Part shown: piece by piece, positions 57,774-64,000 of the stretch | Layout: the number at the start of each line of letters is the position of its first letter | Numbering within the stretch: the first letter of the stretch is position 1 | Source of the DNA: Flavobacterium sp. 123 | GTDB taxonomy: Bacteria; Bacteroidota; Bacteroidia; Flavobacteriales; Flavobacteriaceae | Length of the DNA: 64,000 nt | Assembly: GCF_003634825.1 (NCBI RefSeq) | Contig: NZ_RBXD01000001.1 | Coordinates: forward strand, 186,001 to 250,000 | Direction of reading: 5' to 3' | The notes under the pieces: model-generated | The model's input: the letters and a program-made list of their open reading frames with translations, nothing else | Database searches by the model: none | Told to the model about the DNA's origin: nothing | Translations under genes and position numbers: made by a program

Positions 57774-59270
57774 CTAACTATTCAATTTTAAAACTTCAGC
57801 AGTTTCTTTTCTGATTTTGTCTAATAATTCTGGGTTTTCATTTAAAGCCTGACCAAATGAAGGAATCATAACTTTTAGTTTATCCTGCCATTCTTTTGAC
57901 TTTAATTCCTCTTTAAAACATCTTCCTACCAAGTCAATCATAATTGAAACCGCAGTTGAAGCACCTGGAGAAGCACCTAATAATACGGATAAAGTTCCAT
58001 CAGCAGTTGTAATCACTTCAGTACCAAACTCCAAAACTCCACCTTCTTTTTCGTCTTTTTTTATAACTTGAACCCTTTGCCCTGCTCTTTCAATTTTCCA
58101 ATCTTTTGATCTAGCACCAGGAACATATTCTCTTAAAGCAGCGATTCTATCTTTTGGTTTTAATCGAACTTGTTCAATCAAATATTTTGTAAGTGGAATA
58201 TTTTTATAACCCGCAACAACCATCGGAATAATGTTGTTAGGCTTTATTGACATTGGCAAATCAGAATATTTCCCGTTTTTCAAGAAGCGAGTAGAGAAGC
58301 CCGCAAAAGGACCAAAAAGCAACGCTTTTTCTCCGTTTATCATTCGAGAATCAATATGTGGAACAGACATCGGTGGTGCTCCTACGCTTGCTTTACCGTA
58401 TACCTTTGCTTCGTGTTTAGCAATTACTTCTGGATTAGTACATTTAAGCCATTGTCCGCTTACAGGAAACCCTCCATATCCATTTCCTTCTGGAACATTT
58501 GCTTTCGCTAATAATGGCAAAGAACCTCCGCCAGCACCAATAAAAACAAATTTGGTATATGCTTTTTTCTTTTGGCCTGTAGCCAAATCTGTGATTTTGA
58601 TTCTCCAAGATTTATCCTCACGTTGTCTCATTTTTTTAACTTCGTGATTGAAATGCATCGTTACCCCTTCTTGTTTCGTCAAATAGTTGAACATGCTTCT
58701 GGTTAACGCTCCAAAATTTACATCTGTACCAATTTCCATAGAAGTGGCTGCAATTTCTTCCGTTCCTTTTCTACCTTCCATAACTAGAGGCATCCATTCT
58801 TTTATTTTAGAAGGATCTGTACTGAAAAGCATGTCTTTAAAAAGAGGGTTTGATTGTAAGGTTTCAAATCTCTTTTTTAGATACTCCACGTTTTTATCTC
58901 CCCAAACAAAACTCATGTGAGGAATTCCTTTTATAAATTTTTCAGGTGATGAAACTTTATTTTGTTGTACTAAATAAGCCCAAAACTGGCGAGAAACCTC
59001 AAAAGATTCTGCTATACTTATTGCTTTTTTAGGATTAATGCTTCCATCTTCCCCTTCTGGTGTGTAATTTAATTCGCAAAATGCGGAATGACCTGTACCA
59101 GCATTGTTCCAAGCATCAGAACTTTCTGCGGCAGCAATATCTAATCTTTCAAAAATATCGATTTTTATATCTGGTTGTAATTCTTTCAAAATTACTCCAA
59201 GTGTAGCACTCATAATCCCGGCACCAATAAGAACTACTTCTGAATTTAAACGAATGGTTGTATCTGGCAT
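57774..59270 (-). CDS. mqo: Malate:quinone oxidoreductase
   Basis: A 498-residue FAD enzyme that oxidises malate to oxaloacetate and passes electrons to the quinone pool. The FAD-binding motif VVLIGAGIMSATLGVILKEL is at residues 12-31, and the segments SSDAWNNAGTGHSAFCELNY and LLGASPGASTAVSIMIDL are family signatures. No membrane segment, so it is a peripheral enzyme. It serves aerobic respiration alongside the cbb3 oxidase. Confidence 0.95.
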   Translation of the reverse strand: MPDTTIRLNSEVVLIGAGIMSATLGVILKELQPDIKIDIFERLDIAAAESSDAWNNAGTGHSAFCELNYTPEGEDGSINPKKAISIAESFEVSRQFWAYLVQQNKVSSPEKFIKGIPHMSFVWGDKNVEYLKKRFETLQSNPLFKDMLFSTDPSKIKEWMPLVMEGRKGTEEIAATSMEIGTDVNFGALTRSMFNYLTKQEGVTMHFNHEVKKMRQREDKSWRIKITDLATGQKKKAYTKFVFIGAGGGSLPLLAKANVPEGNGYGGFPVSGQWLKCTNPEVIAKHEAKVYGKASVGAPPMSVPHIDSRMINGEKALLFGPFAGFSTRFLKNGKYSDLPMSIKPNNIIPMVVAGYKNIPLTKYLIEQVRLKPKDRIAALREYVPGARSKDWKIERAGQRVQVIKKDEKEGGVLEFGTEVITTADGTLSVLLGASPGASTAVSIMIDLVGRCFKEELKSKEWQDKLKVMIPSFGQALNENPELLDKIRKETAEVLKLNS

Positions 59271-59289
59271 AATAATAATTTAAAAGCCG

Positions 59290-59297
59290 CAAATTTA
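59290..59297 (-). promoter_or_regulatory. -7 element of mqo
   Basis: TAAATTTG on the minus strand; last G (59290) is 20 bp before ATG 59270. Confidence 0.6.
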
Positions 59298-59391
59298 CTT
59301 CATTTTTTTAAAAAAAATATAACAAACAATTGTTAAAAAGTGGTAATTTTAAAAGAGATAATATCTTCTAAATAAGACAAAAAAGAGGGTT

Positions 59392-59808
59392 TTAAAACGC
59401 TTTTCGAGACAAATAATCTTGCAGCATTATAGTTGCCGAAATCTCATCTATCAATGCTTTATTTTGGCGTTTTTTCTTACTAAGACCACTATCAATCATC
59501 GTTTGAAAAGCTATTTTGGAAGTAAAACGTTCATCAACACGAATGACTTTCATATCTGGAAAATGATTGGTAAAATGAGTTACAAATCCTTTAATAATAG
59601 AAGCACTTTCGGATGGTTGCCCATTCATTTGTTTAGGCTCTCCAATAAGAACTGCTTCTACTTTTTCTTTCGAAAAATAGTCTTTCAAAAAAGCAATCGC
59701 AGTTTGTGAAGGTATTGTAGTTAAGCCTGAAGCAATAATTTGCATCTCATCAGTTACGGCAATGCCAGTACGTTTTTGTCCATAATCGATTGCGAGAATT
59801 CTTGGCAT
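59392..59808 (-). CDS. ruvX: Putative Holliday junction resolvase RuvX/YqgF
   Basis: A 138-residue RNase H-fold protein: catalytic Asp in the first strand (ILAIDYGQKRTGIAVTDE), the GEPKQMNGQPS loop, VDERFTS and the terminal DEISATIMLQDYL with a further acidic residue. YqgF homologues act in 16S rRNA 5'-end processing in E. coli; the Holliday junction role is less sure. Length is normal. Confidence 0.93.
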   Translation of the reverse strand: MPRILAIDYGQKRTGIAVTDEMQIIASGLTTIPSQTAIAFLKDYFSKEKVEAVLIGEPKQMNGQPSESASIIKGFVTHFTNHFPDMKVIRVDERFTSKIAFQTMIDSGLSKKKRQNKALIDEISATIMLQDYLSRKAF

Positions 59809-59845
59809 ATTATTTAAAAAAAGGTTTTATTATAAAGTAATAAAG

Positions 59846-60508
59846 CTAAAATAATACTGTTTTAGCAAATACGCCTACATTATTAACATTTATTTTTAAA
59901 GGACCATAGGAATCCCAATTATAACCTATCCCAAAAACCATATTTTTATATCCCAAACCAAGTCGTGTATCACAATAACTTCTATCATGATCGTTATTTT
60001 GAATGTTGAAATTATACAAGCCTCTCAATTGAGTATAAAGATTCAATTTATCATTTATTTTTGGTTGGTATTCTATAGAGGCATACGTTTCAAAAAACTG
60101 ATTGTTCGAAAAATACATTGTGGGTACAACAACCAGCATAATCCCTTTAATATGTTGAGCAAACACCAATCCTAACAAAGCTCTTTTACCAAAAGCTGGA
60201 TTTAAAGCCAAACCACCATTTAGTGCAATTGAATTGAAAATTTTACAGGTAATAGAAACTGGCACCATTATACCTGTTTTTGTTTCTTTAGTAATATTAT
60301 AATCTGAAGTCAAGGAAGCTATTAAAGAATATCCCCATTTACTTCCCGCAGCAAACGGTTTATTTATAGATGTTTGAAAAGCCATACGGGTGTTTCCAAA
60401 TAAAATTTCTACAGGAATTGGCTGACTTTGATTATTTAATTTTGGAGCTTCCTGAGCGGATATCGAATTAAAAAAAATAAAACAAGAAAGGAAAAAGAAA
60501 TATTTCAT
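59846..60508 (-). CDS. Outer membrane beta-barrel protein, hypothetical
   Basis: A 220-residue protein with a signal peptide (FFNSISAQ, residue 19) and an alternating beta-strand pattern rich in aromatic residues, ending in Phe (AKTVLF), which is usual for outer membrane barrels. About eight to ten strands fit. No substrate can be inferred. It lies 37 bp upstream of ruvX on the same strand. Confidence 0.75.
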   Translation of the reverse strand: MKYFFFLSCFIFFNSISAQEAPKLNNQSQPIPVEILFGNTRMAFQTSINKPFAAGSKWGYSLIASLTSDYNITKETKTGIMVPVSITCKIFNSIALNGGLALNPAFGKRALLGLVFAQHIKGIMLVVVPTMYFSNNQFFETYASIEYQPKINDKLNLYTQLRGLYNFNIQNNDHDRSYCDTRLGLGYKNMVFGIGYNWDSYGPLKINVNNVGVFAKTVLF

Positions 60509-60698
60509 AAAATAAAATTTTGCGTGTTAATTGAATATTTTATGGACATTTAATATCATAATTAGATATACAATTCAAAAATATTTACTTAAAAAGTGGC
60601 GAATTTAATAAATTACTACTTTCAACTCTCATTTAATTTAAAAAATAAAAAAAACATTTTTTATAACAAATTACACCTCTTTGTTTCTGTTTTCAGCT

Positions 60699-60728
60699 TT
60701 TGACAATTCCTTAAAAAAGTTATCTTTG
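60699..60728 (+). promoter_or_regulatory. dapD promoter
   Basis: TTTG at 60699-60702 and TATCTTTG at 60721-60728 are separated by 18 bp, the spacing also seen before pyrE. The last G is 19 bp before ATG 60747. Confidence 0.75.
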
Positions 60729-60746
60729 CTAAAAATTTATCAAACT

Positions 60747-61562
60747 ATGAACTCGTTACAAACAATTATAGAACAAGCTTGGGAAAATAGAGCTTTATTA
60801 CAAGAAACTACAACTACTAATGCTATTAGAGAAGTTATCGAATTATTAGACTATGGAAAATTACGCGTTGCAGAACCAAAAGGTGATGGATGGCAAGTAA
60901 ACGAATGGGTAAAAAAAGCGGTAGTAATGTACTTCCCTATTCAAAAAATGGAAACATTAGAATCTGGAATTTTCGAATACCATGACAAAATGTTACTAAA
61001 AAGAGGCTATGCTGAAAAAGGAATTCGTGTAGTTCCTAATGCAGTAGCACGTTACGGAGCCTATATTTCTAGCGGTGTTATTTTGATGCCAAGTTATGTA
61101 AATATTGGTGCTTATGTTGACGAAGGAACTATGGTTGATACCTGGGCTACAGTAGGAAGTTGTGCTCAAATAGGTAAAAACGTTCACTTAAGTGGTGGTG
61201 TTGGAATTGGCGGAGTCCTTGAACCTTTACAAGCTGCTCCAGTAATCATTGAAGATGGTGCTTTTGTAGGTTCTCGTTGTATTGTTGTTGAAGGAGTTCA
61301 TGTGGGTAAAGAAGCAGTTCTTGGTGCTAATGTGTGCTTAACTGCATCAACAAAAATCATCGATGTAACTGGTGACGAACCTGTTGAAATGAAAGGTTTT
61401 GTTCCTGCTCGTTCAGTAGTAATTCCGGGAAGTTATACTAAAAAATTCGCTGCTGGTGAATTTCAAGTTCCTTGTGCTTTAATCATTGGAACTCGTAAGC
61501 CTTCAACAGATTTGAAAACATCTTTGAATAACGCTTTACGCGAATATGACGTAGCTGTTTAA
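60747..61562 (+). CDS. dapD: 2,3,4,5-tetrahydropyridine-2,6-dicarboxylate N-succinyltransferase
   Basis: A 271-residue enzyme of lysine and diaminopimelate synthesis that transfers succinyl from succinyl-CoA to tetrahydrodipicolinate. A left-handed beta-helix of hexapeptide repeats (for example VNIGAYVDEGTMVDTWATVG) is clear, after an N-terminal helical domain, and LSGGVGIGGVLEP is a family motif. The start is ATG 60747 (MNSLQTIIEQAW) since the promoter lies inside the longer frame from 60681. Terminator 30 bp after the stop. Confidence 0.96.
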   Translation: MNSLQTIIEQAWENRALLQETTTTNAIREVIELLDYGKLRVAEPKGDGWQVNEWVKKAVVMYFPIQKMETLESGIFEYHDKMLLKRGYAEKGIRVVPNAVARYGAYISSGVILMPSYVNIGAYVDEGTMVDTWATVGSCAQIGKNVHLSGGVGIGGVLEPLQAAPVIIEDGAFVGSRCIVVEGVHVGKEAVLGANVCLTASTKIIDVTGDEPVEMKGFVPARSVVIPGSYTKKFAAGEFQVPCALIIGTRKPSTDLKTSLNNALREYDVAV

Positions 61563-61592
61563 TACTTCTATAATAAAAAAATATTGTATATT

Positions 61593-61617
61593 CCTCCCTT
61601 AAACGGGAGGTTTTTTT
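61593..61617 (+). terminator. Terminator between dapD and the GT9 gene
   Basis: CCTCCC, loop TTAAAC, GGGAGG, then seven T residues (61611-61617). Only 5 bp separate the T run from the next ATG. Confidence 0.88.
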
Positions 61618-61622
61618 ATGCT

Positions 61623-62693
61623 ATGAAAATACTGGTTATACAACAAAAAATGATTGGCGATGTCTTGATAAGCAGCATTATATGCAACAATTTGCGTATA
61701 GCTTATCCTAATGCTCATATTGATTATTTGGTTTACGAATCAACTACTCCTGTTCTGGAAGGAAATCCTAACATTGATACTATCATCCTGTTTCAGGAAA
61801 AACACCGTAATAGCAAAAAAGAATTATTAAAATTAGCTTTTCAGATTCGTGCCAATAAATACGACTTATTAATTGACGCTTATTCAAAACTGGAAAGTTG
61901 GCTCATAGTTTTATTGAGCGGTGCCAAAAGAAAAATATCGTATAAAAAACCTGGACGAACTTTTTTATACACCGACAATGTACCTTTTGAAGCATTTCCA
62001 AAAACAAATTTAGGCTTGGCTATTGAAAGAAGACTTTCGTTATTAGAACCTTTGCATTTGTCAATACCGATTGATCCTTTGCCAAAATTGTTCGTAACCG
62101 AAAAAGAAAAACAAGAAGCAAAAGCACTTTTTGAAGAGCATAAGGTTCAAAAAGACAGAAAAACAATTTTAATCAGTCTTTTAGGAAGTGAAAAACTAAA
62201 AACATATCCTTTAGAGTATATGGCTAAAGTAGTTGATACCATTGCCGATAATCAAGATGTAAATATTTTGTTTAACTATTTTCCAAAACAAATTGATGAT
62301 GCGCGAATCGTTTTTAATAGCTGTAAACCTGAAACGCAACAAAAAATTTATTTTGATATATTAGGTGGTCAACTCCGAGGATTTATTGGCATTATGAATC
62401 AATGTGACATGATTATTGGAAATGATGGAGGAGCTATAAATATGGGAAAAGCATTGAATAAGCCTTCTTTTACTATATTTTCGCCTTGGATTGAAAAGAA
62501 AATATGGGCTACTTTTGAAGATGGAATCCAAAATATTTCAGTTCATTTAAATGATTTCAAACCTGAATTATTTAAATCGAAAACAGAAAAAGAACTCAAA
62601 AAAGAAGCACTGGATTTATATCAAGAATTCACACCTGATTTATTCAAAACTGAAATAGAAACTTTTTTAAAACAGAATATTTCTAATATTTAA
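61623..62693 (+). CDS. Glycosyltransferase family 9 (heptosyltransferase-like)
   Basis: A 356-residue GT-B enzyme: N-terminal MKILVIQQKMIGDVLISSII and the C-terminal nucleotide-binding segment IGNDGGAINMGKALNKPSFT, which correspond to the GT9 ADP-heptose-binding regions. Enzymes of this group build lipopolysaccharide core; whether ADP-heptose is the donor in this organism is not known. The start is taken at ATG 61623. It begins 5 bp after a terminator T run, so it may need read-through or a promoter inside the hairpin region. Confidence 0.88.
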   Translation: MKILVIQQKMIGDVLISSIICNNLRIAYPNAHIDYLVYESTTPVLEGNPNIDTIILFQEKHRNSKKELLKLAFQIRANKYDLLIDAYSKLESWLIVLLSGAKRKISYKKPGRTFLYTDNVPFEAFPKTNLGLAIERRLSLLEPLHLSIPIDPLPKLFVTEKEKQEAKALFEEHKVQKDRKTILISLLGSEKLKTYPLEYMAKVVDTIADNQDVNILFNYFPKQIDDARIVFNSCKPETQQKIYFDILGGQLRGFIGIMNQCDMIIGNDGGAINMGKALNKPSFTIFSPWIEKKIWATFEDGIQNISVHLNDFKPELFKSKTEKELKKEALDLYQEFTPDLFKTEIETFLKQNISNI

Positions 62694-62697
62694 AAAA

Positions 62698-63477
62698 GTG
62701 AATACAAGAAGCCTCCAAATAAACAAAGTGCCTATTAGTGCCTTAATAATTACTTTCAATGAAGAAGAAAATATTGAAGCGGTAATTAATGATTTGGATT
62801 TTGCAACGGAGATTCTAGTAATTGATTCTTTCAGTACTGACCAAACAACAAAAATTGCTGCATCATTCAAGAATGTAAAGGTGATTCAGCATCCTTTTGA
62901 AAATTATGCCGCTCAAAGAAATTTTGCTTTAAGTTTAGCTTCAAATTCTTGGATACTTTTTCTTGATGCTGATGAAAGATTAACTCCAAAACTTAAAGAG
63001 GAAATAATTCAGATTACGAATAAAAAAGAGAGTCATTCCGCTTATTATTGCTACAGAACTTTTATGTTCAAAAACACCAAATTACGTTTTAGTGGTTGGC
63101 AAACGGATAAAATTTTTAGACTTTTCAAGAAAGATGAAGCACACTATACTTCACAGAAAATTGTTCATGAAAAATTAATTGTGAATGGGACTACTGGAAA
63201 ATTAAAAAACAAACTCGTTCACTTTTCCTATAAAGATTATTCAAGTTATCAGCAAAAAATGATTTTTTATGGTCAATTAAAAGCAAAAGAAGAATTTAAT
63301 AAAGGAACCAGACCTACTCTTTTCCACTTTTATATTAGACCTTTATACCACTTTTTATACCTATATATAATTCGGTTAGGAATTCTTGATGGAAGTAATG
63401 GAATTACAATTTGTTATTTAAATGCATATAGTATTTACGTTCGATTTCAGGAACTTAAAAAAACACAGTTAAATTAA
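62698..63477 (+). CDS. Glycosyltransferase family 2
   Basis: A 259-residue GT-A enzyme with the family motifs VPISALIITFNEEENIEAVI, LVIDSFSTDQT and the metal-binding DADERLTP (DXD); C-terminal aromatic residues may form a membrane anchor. This group includes WaaE/KdtX-like core glucosyltransferases, consistent with its neighbours: the heptosyltransferase-like gene (4-bp gap) and the LPS-kinase-like gene. The start is a GTG at 62698; an alternative start is not obvious. Confidence 0.88.
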   Translation: MNTRSLQINKVPISALIITFNEEENIEAVINDLDFATEILVIDSFSTDQTTKIAASFKNVKVIQHPFENYAAQRNFALSLASNSWILFLDADERLTPKLKEEIIQITNKKESHSAYYCYRTFMFKNTKLRFSGWQTDKIFRLFKKDEAHYTSQKIVHEKLIVNGTTGKLKNKLVHFSYKDYSSYQQKMIFYGQLKAKEEFNKGTRPTLFHFYIRPLYHFLYLYIIRLGILDGSNGITICYLNAYSIYVRFQELKKTQLN

Positions 63478-64000
63478 GATTTCCAGAATTTCAATTTCTT
63501 TTTCATTCGCTGTTTTTGAGCAAATTTTTCTTGAAAATCATTTGTTGCTTGCCACATTTTTTCGAAAACCAAATCACTTGATTGAGCATACTGTTTTGCA
63601 TATTCATCGCTCATAATAGCAATCATTTCTTTTTTTGGTGTAAGCCTGCTCAAATTTTTCATTCGTAAATCAAAGTCCATTGATTCATGAAAATTCATTC
63701 GGTTTAAATCCACTAAATAGAAGCTATATTGCCCTTCTGAAACTTTTTTAATCAGTGTATTCCCAGGAGAATGATCAAGAAACTCAATTCCTTTTTGATG
63801 TAAATCATAGGAAAACTTAGTGAATTGTCTTAAAATATTTTCATGATCAGCATATTCTGGCATTTCAACTAATTCTCTAAAAGTCAATTCCGTAACCAGA
63901 TGTTCACTAGCATAATAACTTTCTTTTAATCCAAGCCAATTGTAATTTTCAACATAGGCAATGGGTTGTGGTGTCCCTATTCCTCTTTCCAATAAAATTG
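63474..64000 (-). CDS. Lipopolysaccharide kinase-like (KdkA/InaA type), partial at the window end
   Basis: The 3' part of a protein kinase-fold gene; its 5' end lies beyond 64000. The frame is open to the edge and reads LLERGIGTPQPIAYVE at its left, so the start shown by a short reading would be false. Visible features are FLDHSPGNTLI, the catalytic loop with the HxxPGN pattern, and YLVDLNRMNF, the DFG-like metal-binding segment. A Kdo or core-phosphorylating role fits the neighbouring glycosyltransferases. It meets the GT2 gene tail to tail with a 4-bp overlap. Confidence 0.8.
   Translation of the reverse strand, partial: ILLERGIGTPQPIAYVENYNWLGLKESYYASEHLVTELTFRELVEMPEYADHENILRQFTKFSYDLHQKGIEFLDHSPGNTLIKKVSEGQYSFYLVDLNRMNFHESMDFDLRMKNLSRLTPKKEMIAIMSDEYAKQYAQSSDLVFEKMWQATNDFQEKFAQKQRMKKKLKFWKS

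Noticed and set aside
1-64000. tRNA, rRNA or CRISPR array
   Set aside because: No cloverleaf-like sequences, rRNA segments or regularly spaced repeats with unique spacers were seen on either strand. A tRNAscan and CRISPR finder run would settle it.

Overview
The window looks like the chromosome of a member of the Flavobacteriaceae (Bacteroidota), most likely Flavobacterium. The DNA is AT-rich. Many starts are preceded by the Bacteroidota -7 element TAnnTTTG, lipoprotein signals are common, and the gene content is typical of the group: OstA-like protein, PASTA-RluD pair next to ddl/coaD, fused CcoNO, DUF5606-def, ACBP. I see no rRNA, tRNA or CRISPR array.

Layout. 1-1240: gamma-glutamylcyclotransferase-like gene, trpA and a strong terminator. 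1240-7075: an accessory island of one-way genes (lipoprotein, ParD/ParE toxin-antitoxin, DoxX-like membrane protein, Crp-type regulator with a metallo-hydrolase-fold protein and two NTF2-like secreted proteins). These are separated by copies of a ~150-bp repeat whose ends form an imperfect palindrome and finish in CCAGAACGT. The arrangement resembles an integron cassette array, but no integrase is present. One repeat copy is split by a REP/RAYT remnant. 7091-12390: GNAT gene, then a self-contained TetR-TolC-EmrA-EmrB efflux operon with a palindromic operator. 12400-24900: housekeeping genes in short operons (yaaA, GNAT, TauE, ModF-like ABC protein, rluD-PASTA, ddl-TMEM175-coaD, phnA, dbpA, NUDIX/pyrE, SRPBCC, birA). 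24984-30590: rsfS-ftsH, then LUD-cdsA-psd-ACBP-lipoprotein superoxide dismutase. 30643-41870: GH13 amylase lipoprotein, OstA-like protein, class III aminotransferase, TPR-aroE, epoxide hydrolase, lipoprotein, DUF349 protein.

41940-53280 is a microaerobic respiration block: hemN, DUF465, a TauE/DsbD_2-like membrane protein, fixH, ccoG, ccoP, ccoQ (small, called here), fused ccoNO, ccoS, the copper ATPase ccoI, and a Crp/Fnr regulator. Three promoters in this block (hemN, ccoS, ccoI) carry an ATGAY-N4-RTCAT palindrome. In each, the palindrome centre lies exactly 36.5 bp from the last base of the -7 element, which is the class II activator position. The fourth promoter, that of the regulator itself, has the same palindrome much closer, which suggests autorepression. 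This makes a small regulon readable from the window alone.

53300-64000: mazG, DUF5606, def, YccS-like protein, mqo, ruvX, an outer-membrane protein, dapD, two glycosyltransferases and the 3' part of a lipopolysaccharide-kinase-like gene cut by the window end.

Start codons were moved from the longest open frame where a promoter, signal peptide or family alignment required it (tetR, crp, MBL, GNAT, PASTA, NUDIX, pyrE, psd, yccS, dapD, GT9).
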